The position numbers and the translations under genes were made by a program. Source: an uncultured Candidatus Saccharibacteria bacterium (GTDB lineage: Bacteria > Patescibacteriota > Saccharimonadia > Saccharimonadales > Saccharimonadaceae). Taken from it: DNA of 64,000 bases. The first letter of the stretch is position 1. Each line of letters begins with the position of its first letter. The DNA lies in the NCBI GenBank assembly GCA_947304395.1, contig CAMZBA010000001.1:62001-126000 (forward strand), written 5' to 3'. The notes under the pieces were generated by a model that did no database searches, was not told the origin of the DNA, and was given only the letters and a program-made list of their open reading frames with translations. Positions 1-10,189 of the stretch are shown here, in pieces.

Positions 1-1556
1 CCTTCATCTTCAAGATCATTCTTCTCATTCGAAGCTATACCCGAGGCATCGGTTCCATTCAATACCACTATGCTTGCGTTCTCGGTGATATAATCTTCGC
101 CGCGCATTATAGTTTTTAGGTAACTCTTTATGTTATCGTACTCATAAGTACCCATAGCTGGCACAACGTAAGAAATACCGTTGATATATGATGTGGTTAA
201 TAGATTTGCTTCCGTGAGAGAAATTGTTTCAAGGTGCTCGGTATTTAAGGTTGTTACTAACTTAACTAGCGTTTTCAGCTCAGTATCCTTGAAGTTTGTT
301 CGTATATTATCGCCCATGGTCTGTTTCAGCTTTAAAACAGTTTCAATTGTGATTTTCTTTTCTTTGGCTTTTCTCGCAGTCGCTTCAATAATGCGCTGCT
401 GGAAGTATTCTCGGCTAAAATTCCCATTCAAAGCACCGTAACCACCACTAGCGTTTCTAGCGCGCGCTACCTCTAGCGCCTGGTAGCCAACCAGGTGATA
501 TTTCTTATTAGTCTCATAGGCAAAATATATTTTGTTGTAGCTTTGTTCAGATAAACCTCTTTCGTCGGATACTTCAATTGCAGTAACATCTTCTGGGCAT
601 TTATTATTCTGATAGTAGAAACAAACATCTACGCCATCAAGTGCATTTATAGTGTCTATTAATACTGCCCAGTTCACATGTACGCGGTAATGTACTTTCA
701 AACCAGTAACTTCTTCGAATTTTTTAGCGAGAGCTGTGCCGCCTTCGTCTTCTTTCTGCTTCTTTAAATCGTTTGTCTTATTTGGGCTATTGAGATAGTC
801 GAGATATTCGCACCAATAGACTTCGTTCATCTTCATCGTAGCGGTACAAGTTCGCTGCATCTTTAAATCGCGCGGTAAACTGACAGCTTTCACATCGCCG
901 CTATCCTGATTGATGCTAAGAATCATCATTGCGTCAGTAAGGAAGCCTCCGTCATAATTTGGATCGTCCATAGCATACCCCTCTGTGCCGAAAACTAGGA
1001 TATTTGTACGGCCATTTTCGTCTTTTTCAAGAGGAGTATCTGGATCGGAAAAAATAACATTAAGAATATTGCCATTATCGGTTACTGTTGATACAAAATC
1101 GTTTAGGTAGAAATATAAAGCACCAATCCCTACAACGAGTATTAATACTACCGCTATGGCGACACGTTTCGCAATTTTATGTTTCTTTTTTTGTTTATCT
1201 GCTTTTTTATTTTTTAATTTATCCTTATACCATGCCTTAGATTTTTCTTTTCTAGGTACTTCCACTAGGTCAGTGGGGTCTATATCTTGTATAGCAGACA
1301 GATACTCCTTCACTGATTCATCATTTTGTACCGATGTTTTTCTTTCTCTATCTAATCTTTCGTTTTCGGCAATTACTTTTTTTAAGTCCTTTTTACCATC
1401 CGTAATGCCAATCGTTTTTCTCTTGATGACTTTTTTATTAACGCCAAGAGAGCTATTAGTTTTTACCGTAGCGCGCTTCTTGGAGGCAGCACTATTTATT
1501 TTCGCAGTTTTTGTCCCACTCCTCCGTTGAAGTCCATCAATAGACTTATTGTTCAT
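1..1556 (-). CDS. LytR-CpsA-Psr (LCP) family protein, C-terminus truncated by window start
   Basis: Manual minus-strand translation from ATG at 1556: basic N-terminus, one TM (VAIAVVLILVVGIGALYFYL), LCP-like core (NILVFGTEGYAMDD..LTDAMMILSINQDSGDVKAVSLPRDLKM, later GYQALEVARARN) and the start of a LytR_C-like tail (ASIVVLNGTDASGIA). Absent from the ORF track because it is open at the edge. Confidence 0.85.
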   Translation of the reverse strand, partial: MNNKSIDGLQRRSGTKTAKINSAASKKRATVKTNSSLGVNKKVIKRKTIGITDGKKDLKKVIAENERLDRERKTSVQNDESVKEYLSAIQDIDPTDLVEVPRKEKSKAWYKDKLKNKKADKQKKKHKIAKRVAIAVVLILVVGIGALYFYLNDFVSTVTDNGNILNVIFSDPDTPLEKDENGRTNILVFGTEGYAMDDPNYDGGFLTDAMMILSINQDSGDVKAVSLPRDLKMQRTCTATMKMNEVYWCEYLDYLNSPNKTNDLKKQKEDEGGTALAKKFEEVTGLKVHYRVHVNWAVLIDTINALDGVDVCFYYQNNKCPEDVTAIEVSDERGLSEQSYNKIYFAYETNKKYHLVGYQALEVARARNASGGYGALNGNFSREYFQQRIIEATARKAKEKKITIETVLKLKQTMGDNIRTNFKDTELKTLVKLVTTLNTEHLETISLTEANLLTTSYINGISYVVPAMGTYEYDNIKSYLKTIMRGEDYITENASIVVLNGTDASGIASNEKNDLEDE

Positions 1557-1596
1557 TACATTATTTTACCATATACAGATATGATAGAATATAAAT

Positions 1597-2601
1597 ATGA
1601 ATAAAATCTTAGCAACTGGCGGTACTGGATATATTGGTTCTCACACTGTTGTGGAGTTGATTAAGGCCGGATACGAGGTGGATATTGTCGATAATTTATT
1701 TAATAGTAAAAGTACGGTTATTGACAAGATAGAAGAGATTACTGGCAAAAAACCAAATTTCTACAAAGTCGATTTGCTAGATAGCGAAGAGCTTGAAAAA
1801 GTATTTAACCAAAACGAATATGACGCTGTTTTACATTTCGCGGGGCTCAAGGCTGTAGGTGAATCTGTTGAAAAACCCCTTCTTTATTTCCATAATAATA
1901 TTACTGGCACTATAAATCTGCTAAAAGCTATGCAAAATCACCATGTAGATAAACTGATTTTCTCATCGTCGGCTACTGTTTATGGTGTTCAAGATTCACC
2001 GGAGTATATTGAGACTATGCAGACCGGAGTTGGTATTTCTAACCCATATGGTCGTACTAAATACTTTATTGAAGAAATAATTAAGGATTATGCAACTTCT
2101 AACCCAGATTTTGAAGCGATTCTTTTGAGATATTTTAATCCGGTTGGCGCTCACCCGTCTGGTCTACTCGGCGAGGACCCTAATGGGATCCCAAACAATC
2201 TCATGCCTATTATAATGCGCGTATGGGATGGTAGAATTGACCAACTCTCGGTTTATGGGAATGATTACCCGACCGCAGACGGTACTTGTCGCCGTGATTA
2301 TATTCATGTGGTCGATCTAGCAAAGGGGCATGTGATTTGCCTAAATCATCTTAAGAAGGGTGTAGAAGTGTATAATTTAGGCACTGGCGAGCCATCTTCG
2401 GTTATGGAGATTATTAACGCATTTGAAAAAGCTAGCAATGAAAAGTTGCCATATAAAATAATCGAGCGTCGAGCTGGCGATTTACCAGAATTCTGGGCTG
2501 ATGCTCATAAAGCTAACTCCGAACTTGGTTGGCATACGGAACTAACTATTGATGATGCTATGCGCGATACAATTAATTATCTAAAGAAGAATAAGGATTA
2601 A
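1597..2601 (+). CDS. galE: UDP-glucose 4-epimerase
   Basis: MNKILATGGTGYIGSHTVVELI Rossmann motif, YGRTKYFIEEI catalytic YxxxK, full-length 334 aa. Confidence 0.95.
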   Translation: MNKILATGGTGYIGSHTVVELIKAGYEVDIVDNLFNSKSTVIDKIEEITGKKPNFYKVDLLDSEELEKVFNQNEYDAVLHFAGLKAVGESVEKPLLYFHNNITGTINLLKAMQNHHVDKLIFSSSATVYGVQDSPEYIETMQTGVGISNPYGRTKYFIEEIIKDYATSNPDFEAILLRYFNPVGAHPSGLLGEDPNGIPNNLMPIIMRVWDGRIDQLSVYGNDYPTADGTCRRDYIHVVDLAKGHVICLNHLKKGVEVYNLGTGEPSSVMEIINAFEKASNEKLPYKIIERRAGDLPEFWADAHKANSELGWHTELTIDDAMRDTINYLKKNKD

Positions 2602-2605
2602 TCAA

Positions 2606-3181
2606 ATGATTAAGAATTCAGAAAACAAATTTACCTTTAAGAACTACCTAAAATATCTTCGAAAATATTGGGTTTTAATAGTTGTATTTGCCGTAATAGG
2701 TCTAATTGGCAGTTATATATATATTAGTAATTCAAAAGTCACCTATTCGGCAAATCTTAAGGTAATGGTATATAACGCGGAAGTAGATCAAGGCGCAGCC
2801 GTTTCGCCATACGTTCAATTTAAAGAAATTCTAACTAGCGACATACTTATCGAAGAAAGAGTAGGCCTTAAAGATATCGCTAGCCATATAGAAGTGAAAG
2901 AATCAAATCGAGGTGTCTTTACAATTACTGACACTGAAAGCGATGCGGGTACTGCTGTAGAAAATATCAAAAAGATAAGCGAAAATATCCGCTCGTTAGT
3001 TGATGGTGTATATAGTGATGCTGATAAATATGAAATCACCATTCTTCAGATTGACCAGCAAGCTGCTGCAAGTACAAGCTTGAAAAAAGACATATACATG
3101 GGCATTATTGCAACTTTTGCGATGGTTGCGTTAGCTGCCGTGATTATCTTCATTAAATTTGATTTCAGCACGGAGAAATAA
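2606..3181 (+). CDS. Wzz/YveK-like chain-length determinant family membrane protein
   Basis: Two TM segments flanking an extracytoplasmic domain, FTFKNYLKYLRKYWVLIVVFAVIGLIGSYIY; glycan locus context. Confidence 0.7.
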   Translation: MIKNSENKFTFKNYLKYLRKYWVLIVVFAVIGLIGSYIYISNSKVTYSANLKVMVYNAEVDQGAAVSPYVQFKEILTSDILIEERVGLKDIASHIEVKESNRGVFTITDTESDAGTAVENIKKISENIRSLVDGVYSDADKYEITILQIDQQAAASTSLKKDIYMGIIATFAMVALAAVIIFIKFDFSTEK

Positions 3182-4176
3182 TGTCCGAAAAAATACTATC
3201 CGTTTCGGTAGCGGCTTATAATCTTGGTGAAATGATTGAAGATAATCTAAAATCATTTTGCGATTCCGACGTTATTGCTGATGTAGAGATTCTGGTTATA
3301 AATGACGGGTCGACGGATGATACTGCTGAAAGAGCAGAGAAATATGCGAAAAAATATCCAAAGTCCATTAAAGTCATTACGCAGAAAAATGCTGGTCCTG
3401 GTGCAACTGTTAATAATGGTATTAAAAACGCTACGGGTAAATATTTCCGTATGGTTGATGGGGATGATTGGGTAAACCCTAAAGACTTCACTAAATTGGT
3501 TAAAAAACTGAAAAAGATAGATGTAGATGTAGTATTCGCAAACTATACGCCATTTCATCAGCGTAAACAAAAATATTATCCTACCATCAAAACCGACATG
3601 ACCCCAAATGAGGTTTTTGACTTTAGTGATTATGAATATCATTGGAACCCACCACTTCGTATGCATCACACTATATTTCGTACGGAAATCATGAAAAAAC
3701 ATGTCAAGTTGGATGACGGCTTCTACACGGATGCTGAGTATATGTTTTTTCCTACACCATATCTTAAAAAAGCAATATATTTCGACTTGGACATTTACCA
3801 ATATCGTGTTGGTATGTCGGGGCAAAGTACGAGTCCAGAAAAACTTCGCAAAAACCGCGCTAATCATCGCATAGTACTTGATAAAATGTTGGATTTTTAT
3901 GAGGATGTAGAAGATCAACTTCAGCCAAACGTAAACTATTATTTAGCGCGTCAAATAACTGGTTTAATAATTAATCATCTCGACATTTTGCTATTAATTC
4001 ATGATGAAAACATGACGCAAGATATTAAAACCCTTTACGCGGATATAGAAAAAACACATCCAAAAATATATGAAGTTCTCAAAAAAGATATAAAATCGCG
4101 TATTGTTGCTGGCAGTAATTATTTATTAACGCGCCCATTGTCATTTTATTTACGCGAGAGGTATAAGCATATCTAA
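3181..4176 (+). CDS. Glycosyltransferase family 2
   Basis: LSVSVAAYNLGEMIEDNL..ILVINDGSTDDTAE..MVDGDDWV GT-A motifs. Confidence 0.9.
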   Translation: MSEKILSVSVAAYNLGEMIEDNLKSFCDSDVIADVEILVINDGSTDDTAERAEKYAKKYPKSIKVITQKNAGPGATVNNGIKNATGKYFRMVDGDDWVNPKDFTKLVKKLKKIDVDVVFANYTPFHQRKQKYYPTIKTDMTPNEVFDFSDYEYHWNPPLRMHHTIFRTEIMKKHVKLDDGFYTDAEYMFFPTPYLKKAIYFDLDIYQYRVGMSGQSTSPEKLRKNRANHRIVLDKMLDFYEDVEDQLQPNVNYYLARQITGLIINHLDILLLIHDENMTQDIKTLYADIEKTHPKIYEVLKKDIKSRIVAGSNYLLTRPLSFYLRERYKHI

Positions 4177-4178
4177 TT

Positions 4179-5627
4179 ATGACCCAAAAAAGTGTCAAAA
4201 AAAATTATATCTACAACCTCGCCTACCAAGTATTATTGGTAATTGTACCTTTTGTTACGATACCATATTTGTCACGTATTTTAGGCGTCGAAAATATTGG
4301 TATAAATAGTTTTGTTTTGTCGATCGTTTCGTACTTTGTATTATTGGCAAATATCGGCGTAGGAAGCCTCGGTCAGCGCGAAATTGCCCTTCATCAAGAT
4401 GATCGTAAAACATATTCTAAAATTTTTTGGGATCTTTTCTTTTATCAGGCCATTGTAGGAACTATCTCTTTTTTGGCATACGTTATTTACGTCACGTTTT
4501 TTAGTAGTTACCCTGGCGTTCAATGGATAATGGCTATTAATATTGTGGCAGCAGTTGCTGATATGGCTTGGCTATATCGTGGACTAGAAGAGTATCGATA
4601 CATTTCAGTCCGCAATATCTTTATAAAATTATGTAGTGTAGTGGCAATATTTGTATTTGTGCATACTAGTAATGATTTACCGATATATGTATTAATTAAT
4701 AGTATTTCGCTTTTGCTATCGTCAATATTATTATGGTTTAAACTCCCTAAAATTATTAATAAACCAGTTCTAAAAGATATCCGCATTTTTAAATATTGGA
4801 AAGATTCAATCATTTATTTTCTTCCGCAAATTGCGACGTCTATATATACAGTTCTAGACAAAACTATGCTCGGTTTCATCACTGGATCCGAAGCGGAAAA
4901 CGGTTATTATGAACAAACTTATAAAATAATTCAACTTTGTTTAATAATAATTACATCATTAAATGCCGTTATTGCGCCACGCATGGCTTTTTTATATGGA
5001 AAAGGAAAAAAGAAAGAGATACAAGATCGCATAAAAGCATCATTTCATTTTATTTATATGATCACGTGTCCTATGGTGTTTGGGCTTATTGCAGTTGGGC
5101 CGGCCTTTTCTTTGATATTTTTTGGCGAAGGTTACGAGAAAGTTCAAACCTTATTGCCGCTTTTTGCGCCAATTATACTCATTATAGCGATAAGCAACTG
5201 TATTAGCGGGCAATTTCTAATTCCAATCGGTAAACGCTTACGTACGGCTGTTTATTTATGGATGGGCGCCGCCGTTAATATTGTTTGTAACTTAATTTTA
5301 ATACCAATTTTAGCGAGCCATGGTGCTGCTATTGGTTCTTTAATTTCGGAAATTGTAATAACCACATTGCATATTCTGTTATTAAAAAAATATATGCCAC
5401 TCAAAATCGTATTTAAGCCTATGATTAACTACTTTATTTCCAGTGTAGCTATGTTCTTGGTTCTTCTCCTCCTAAATAATCTATTGTCGTCACCTACGAT
5501 TATTATTGTTGCTACGAAAATCATATGCGGTGTGGTTGTGTATTATGTTGTTCTAAGATTTATACTTCATGACCATTTTCTAGGCTATGAAATACAAAAG
5601 GTTAAAGATAAAATAGTTAGACGCTAG
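4179..5627 (+). CDS. Polysaccharide flippase (Wzx/MATE-like)
   Basis: 482 aa polytopic; NYIYNLAYQVLLVIVPFVTIPYLSRILGVENIGINSF typical of Wzx N-terminus. Confidence 0.9.
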   Translation: MTQKSVKKNYIYNLAYQVLLVIVPFVTIPYLSRILGVENIGINSFVLSIVSYFVLLANIGVGSLGQREIALHQDDRKTYSKIFWDLFFYQAIVGTISFLAYVIYVTFFSSYPGVQWIMAINIVAAVADMAWLYRGLEEYRYISVRNIFIKLCSVVAIFVFVHTSNDLPIYVLINSISLLLSSILLWFKLPKIINKPVLKDIRIFKYWKDSIIYFLPQIATSIYTVLDKTMLGFITGSEAENGYYEQTYKIIQLCLIIITSLNAVIAPRMAFLYGKGKKKEIQDRIKASFHFIYMITCPMVFGLIAVGPAFSLIFFGEGYEKVQTLLPLFAPIILIIAISNCISGQFLIPIGKRLRTAVYLWMGAAVNIVCNLILIPILASHGAAIGSLISEIVITTLHILLLKKYMPLKIVFKPMINYFISSVAMFLVLLLLNNLLSSPTIIIVATKIICGVVVYYVVLRFILHDHFLGYEIQKVKDKIVRR

Positions 5628-5652
5628 ATATCTCTTTTGGTATAATACGACT

Positions 5653-6546
5653 ATGAATATAAAGAGAGAAAAAAGAACGAAAAAACTCTCTTTAAAATCT
5701 GAAATTAGGGACGGATATTTAGTCTCGAAAGAAATGAAAGAAATTTGGCAAGTTCAGCTAGATTTATTTGAACAATTTAAAAAAGTTTGTGACCGTCACG
5801 GTATCGACTATACTCTTGATGGTGGATCTTTGTTAGGCGCAGTTCGCCATAAGGGCTATATACCATGGGATGACGATATCGATGTAGCGTTAATGCGCGA
5901 TCAGTATGAGAAATTTCTAAAATATGCTCAATTAGAATTAAAGGCACCCTATTTTATTCAAAATGAGCGCACTGAGCCAGAATACTATCGTCAATACACT
6001 CAATTACGACGTTCCGATACAACAGCTATGATAAAAGTAGATCTCGAATATAATTATAATTGCGGAATTTCAATTGATATTTTTCCTCTCGATAAAGTGC
6101 CGGACAATCTCACAAAACGCAAAAAATTTCTAGACAAAATTAGTTTTATACGCCGCCTATTCCTCCATGATGATGGGAATATGGCAAAAAGATTGTTTCA
6201 GTTTATTATTAAACCTAGATATTTAATTAAATATTGCGCCAAATTAATTCAAAAATATAATAACGAAGACGCAACAGAGTGTGGCAAACTTGGTTTCAGG
6301 CCATATACTAAATTAAGAGAAACATCTTGGCTTAAAAAAGGAAACTTCATTGAAGTGCCGTTTGAGTATTTAAAAGTTAAAATTACAAAAAACTATGATG
6401 AATATTTAACAAAACTTTACGGAGACTACATGACTCCTCCAAAACAAAAAACTGCCGGCACCGGACACGGAAAAACATTCTTTGATACTCAGCATAGTTA
6501 TTTATACTACAAGGACAAGAAAGAGGAGGTTGCGAAAAAATTATGA
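5653..6546 (+). CDS. LicD family nucleotidyl/phosphotransferase
   Basis: YTLDGGSLLGAVRHKGYIPWDDDIDVALMR is the LicD signature. Confidence 0.92.
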   Translation: MNIKREKRTKKLSLKSEIRDGYLVSKEMKEIWQVQLDLFEQFKKVCDRHGIDYTLDGGSLLGAVRHKGYIPWDDDIDVALMRDQYEKFLKYAQLELKAPYFIQNERTEPEYYRQYTQLRRSDTTAMIKVDLEYNYNCGISIDIFPLDKVPDNLTKRKKFLDKISFIRRLFLHDDGNMAKRLFQFIIKPRYLIKYCAKLIQKYNNEDATECGKLGFRPYTKLRETSWLKKGNFIEVPFEYLKVKITKNYDEYLTKLYGDYMTPPKQKTAGTGHGKTFFDTQHSYLYYKDKKEEVAKKL

Positions 6547-7433
6547 AAGGTAATAAAAATACAGAATTTAAAATCACAAAAGAGCGTCGCGACGTGTGGA
6601 AAATTGAATTGCAAATGCTTGAAGAGTTTAAACGAGTTTGCAAAAAACATCACCTTAAATATTTTGCATTTGGCGGCACTATGCTTGGCGCAATTCGTCA
6701 CAAAGGCTATATTCCGTGGGATGATGATATTGATTTAGCTATGTTGCGATCGGATTATGATAAGCTTCGTAAAGTTGCTGATTCGGAATTTAAGAAACCA
6801 TACTTCTTTCAAACGGATTATAACGACAGACTATTCCGCGGTCATGCTCAATTGCGTAATTCTGACACTACTGGCGTAATGATTAGTGACATTAATCGCA
6901 ATTATAACCAGGGTATTTTTATAGACATTTTCCCACTAGATGAATATCCGGCCGATGATAAATTACGCAAAAGCCAACAGTGCCAGTTATTTATGATTGG
7001 CGGAACGTTGCGGAATTATTATCGCGACACTAATAAGGCCTCAGAAAAGATACGTCGTCTTCTTGCGGGCATTATTGTTTGGGCTCATGGTGGACCGAGT
7101 AAATATTTCGCAAAATATGAAAAAATAGCACGTAAATATAATGGCTGCGGTAATGGTATAGTCGGCGCACTAAGTGTAAATTATGGCAAAGAGGTAGACT
7201 ATATGAAAGAAAAAGGTCTACATAAATTCAAAGAAGTACCTTTTGAGGATACTACAATCAGTATGCCATTAACTTATGACGAAATTTTAACCCAGCATTT
7301 TGGCGATTATATGAAGCCATCGCGCGCGCCAAATACACATGGCGACGTATATTTTTCGTCCAAAATTCCATACGAAGAATTTATTAAAAAGGTTAAGTCA
7401 AAAGAAATTAACGCAAACGATTATACGTTATAA
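6543..7433 (+). CDS. LicD family protein, paralog of the upstream gene
   Basis: YFAFGGTMLGAIRHKGYIPWDDDIDLAMLR; 4-nt overlap (ATGA) with upstream LicD. Confidence 0.92.
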   Translation: MKGNKNTEFKITKERRDVWKIELQMLEEFKRVCKKHHLKYFAFGGTMLGAIRHKGYIPWDDDIDLAMLRSDYDKLRKVADSEFKKPYFFQTDYNDRLFRGHAQLRNSDTTGVMISDINRNYNQGIFIDIFPLDEYPADDKLRKSQQCQLFMIGGTLRNYYRDTNKASEKIRRLLAGIIVWAHGGPSKYFAKYEKIARKYNGCGNGIVGALSVNYGKEVDYMKEKGLHKFKEVPFEDTTISMPLTYDEILTQHFGDYMKPSRAPNTHGDVYFSSKIPYEEFIKKVKSKEINANDYTL

Positions 7434-7442
7434 AGGAGTAGC

Positions 7443-8150
7443 ATGTTATATACATTACTATTAGCTGGCGGGAAGGGTACACGTATGGGAAATACTGGTG
7501 TTCCTAAACAATTTATCAGTATTAAAGGCCAACCAATCATAATTCGTACTCTGAAGAAACTTCTTGAGCAAGAGAAGATAGACAAAATAGTAATCGTATG
7601 CAATAAGAGTTATTGCGTCTATTTGGCTGACTTGCTTTCGGAGTATGAGCTTAATAAAAATATTTATATCACCGAAGGTGGCGATAATCGCTTTGACTCA
7701 ATTCTTGGCGGAATCAATTTCATTAATGATAATTTTCACCCTGAAGAATCTGACAGTTTTATGATCCATGACTCGGTTAGGCCATTCATTGATGAGACGG
7801 TTTTAAAAAATGCCATAGAATCATCCGAGAAATATCCAGCAGTTTCTGTTGCTAATCCTCTTGCTATAAATATTATTTCTTCTGATGATGATGGCAATAT
7901 TAAAAAGATATTTCCTCGCGAAAAGCTATATACTGATGAATCTCCGCAAATTTTTAATATTCAAATTTTTATGGAATGTATTAAAAAATATAAAAGCGAA
8001 GAACTTGCAAGAATATCCGACTTATCATCAATTTTTGTTGATAATAACCATGTAGTGCATATAATTGAAGGTAATACTGATAATATTAAAATTACAACTA
8101 GTAAAGACATAGCTATTGCGGAAAAATTGATAACTGAGGAGGATGAATAA
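7443..8150 (+). CDS. IspD/TarI-type cytidylyltransferase
   Basis: LLLAGGKGTRMGNTGVPKQFISIKGQPIIIRTL and HDSVRPFID motifs; AAAGGAG upstream. Confidence 0.85.
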   Translation: MLYTLLLAGGKGTRMGNTGVPKQFISIKGQPIIIRTLKKLLEQEKIDKIVIVCNKSYCVYLADLLSEYELNKNIYITEGGDNRFDSILGGINFINDNFHPEESDSFMIHDSVRPFIDETVLKNAIESSEKYPAVSVANPLAINIISSDDDGNIKKIFPREKLYTDESPQIFNIQIFMECIKKYKSEELARISDLSSIFVDNNHVVHIIEGNTDNIKITTSKDIAIAEKLITEEDE

Positions 8151-9247
8151 TGGCTAAATATGACTATCTAATTGTTGGCGCTGGACTATTTGGCGCCACG
8201 GTCGCATACCGAGCGAAACAGGCTGGTAAAAATGTGCTAGTAATTGACAAGCGTGATCATATTGCGGGTAATGTTTATACTGAAACAATCGAAGGAATTA
8301 ATGTTCATAAATATGGGGCCCATATCTTTCATACGGACTACAAAGATGTGTGGGAGTTTGTAAACTCTTTCGTAGAATTTAATCGCTACACAAACTCGCC
8401 CGTAGCTCGCATTGGCAACGAAATCTATAATATGCCATTTAATATGAATACATTCGCCAAAATTTGGGACGATGTTTTTACACCCGAGGACGCAAAGCGT
8501 CGCATCGAGGAGGAGCGCAAAGAAATGGCCGGCAAAGACCCGCAAAATCTTGAAGAGCAGGCTATTTCATTAGTGGGGCGTAGCATTTATGAAAAGCTAA
8601 TTAAAGGTTATACAGAAAAACAATGGCACCGTGATTGTACTGAACTGCCAGCCGATATTATTAAACGCCTACCTGTTCGTTTTATTTACGACAATAATTA
8701 CTTTAATGATCGTTACCAAGGAATACCTATCGGTGGGTATACGAAGCTCGTCGAAGGTATGCTAGATGGAATTGAAGTAAAATTAAATACTAATTTCTTT
8801 GATAAAGCATCGGATTATAAAAAACTTGCAGAGAAAATTGTTTACACTGGTATGATTGATGAATATTTCGACTTCAGGCTTGGGCGTCTTGAATATCGTT
8901 CGCTACGCTTTGATACGCAAATACTCGATGAAGAAAACCATCAAGGAAATGCGGTAGTTAATTATACCGGACATGAAGTGGAATATACGCGCGTTATTGA
9001 ACATAAACATTTTGAGTCAACCGAGTCACCAAAAACCGTAATTACATACGAGTACCCAGACGATTGGGATGATCCTAAAAAAGAAGCTTACTATGTTATT
9101 AATGATAAAAAGAATAATGAGTTAGCCGAGAAATATCGTGATTTAGCGAAAAAAGAGAAAAATGTTATATTTGGTGGACGCCTTGCTGAATATAAATATT
9201 ATGACATGGATGATGTTATTAAGAAGGCATTAGATATAGATATTTAA
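8150..9247 (+). CDS. glf: UDP-galactopyranose mutase
   Basis: DYLIVGAGLFGATVAYRAKQAGKNVLVIDKRDHIAGNVYTE, GAHIFHT, GYTEKQW motifs. Confidence 0.95.
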   Translation: MAKYDYLIVGAGLFGATVAYRAKQAGKNVLVIDKRDHIAGNVYTETIEGINVHKYGAHIFHTDYKDVWEFVNSFVEFNRYTNSPVARIGNEIYNMPFNMNTFAKIWDDVFTPEDAKRRIEEERKEMAGKDPQNLEEQAISLVGRSIYEKLIKGYTEKQWHRDCTELPADIIKRLPVRFIYDNNYFNDRYQGIPIGGYTKLVEGMLDGIEVKLNTNFFDKASDYKKLAEKIVYTGMIDEYFDFRLGRLEYRSLRFDTQILDEENHQGNAVVNYTGHEVEYTRVIEHKHFESTESPKTVITYEYPDDWDDPKKEAYYVINDKKNNELAEKYRDLAKKEKNVIFGGRLAEYKYYDMDDVIKKALDIDI

Positions 9248-9282
9248 AAAAAATAACCCCTCATCTAGAGGGGTTATTTTTA
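9248..9282. terminator. Bidirectional intrinsic terminator between converging glycan operons
   Basis: AAAAATAACCCCTC-ATCTAGA-GGGGTTATTTTT perfect stem with A/T tracts on both sides. Confidence 0.85.
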
Positions 9283-10185
9283 TTCCATTTCGATTTTTGG
9301 GTTAAAGAATTTACCGGCGATTTTACCTTTCGTGTAGTACCAACATCGTTTAAGTTTATGATCTTTAGCCGTTCGTAAAATAATGTAAATAAAAAATAAG
9401 TATTTATTTCTATAATCCAGAACTCTATCTCGTTTATCCGTGTAATGCCGTATATTATATTCATGATTTCTATGGGCATAAAAAGACATATGTATTTTTT
9501 CAGCAGGAGCAACATTTGCTGTTGCTCCAAGGTTTGACTTAGTTTTATGCAATAACACGCTCCCCGTATCGACGTAGGCTGGCTTAATGGAACAGAGTCT
9601 TTGCGAATACTCCATATCGTCAGAGTAGATAAAAAATTCCTTAATTGGTAAGCCTACCTTTCTGACGATTTTCATATTAGCGAAAAAACCCACAAATGTT
9701 CCCCTTAGACACGGAATTAAACCATTTGCAAAAAGATCAGGCTCGCCATATAAAACAGGCGGAGTTACCTGACGATTCATTTTGCATATTTTTCCATCTG
9801 TCCATTTAGCGATACTTGAAAGGAAAGAGAAGTCGTCTTTTAGGTATGATGCTTTATTTACCAAGGATTTTAGGGCATTATTATTTTCTGCTATTGTATC
9901 GTCATCCATTAGCCAAACATAATCGTAATTTCGTTTCAATGCCTCACGTACACCGTAGTTGAAACCGCCAGCGCCGCCCAAATTTGCGCCCGTATTAAAA
10001 TAAAACACCTTTTTATTATCGATTAAATTATCGATGTATTCTTTTGTACCGTCAGTACTTGCGTTATCGATTATCAGAATTTCTTGTTTTTTATAGTTTT
10101 GTTTTAATAGCGCTTCGATGCAATCCTTTAAAAGATTTTTTCGATTATATGTCACTACTATTGTTCCGACGTGTTTTTGCTCCAT
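9280..10185 (-). CDS. Glycosyltransferase family 2 (rhamnosyl/galactofuranosyl-type)
   Basis: GTIVVTYNRKNLLKDCIEALLKQ..ILIIDNASTDGT..VWLMDDDT. Confidence 0.88.
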   Translation of the reverse strand: MEQKHVGTIVVTYNRKNLLKDCIEALLKQNYKKQEILIIDNASTDGTKEYIDNLIDNKKVFYFNTGANLGGAGGFNYGVREALKRNYDYVWLMDDDTIAENNNALKSLVNKASYLKDDFSFLSSIAKWTDGKICKMNRQVTPPVLYGEPDLFANGLIPCLRGTFVGFFANMKIVRKVGLPIKEFFIYSDDMEYSQRLCSIKPAYVDTGSVLLHKTKSNLGATANVAPAEKIHMSFYAHRNHEYNIRHYTDKRDRVLDYRNKYLFFIYIILRTAKDHKLKRCWYYTKGKIAGKFFNPKIEME

Positions 10186-10189
10186 TTTT

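Noticed and set aside
3253-3918. 221-aa minus ORF opposite the GT2 gene
   Set aside because: Antisense of a clear glycosyltransferase, no independent support.
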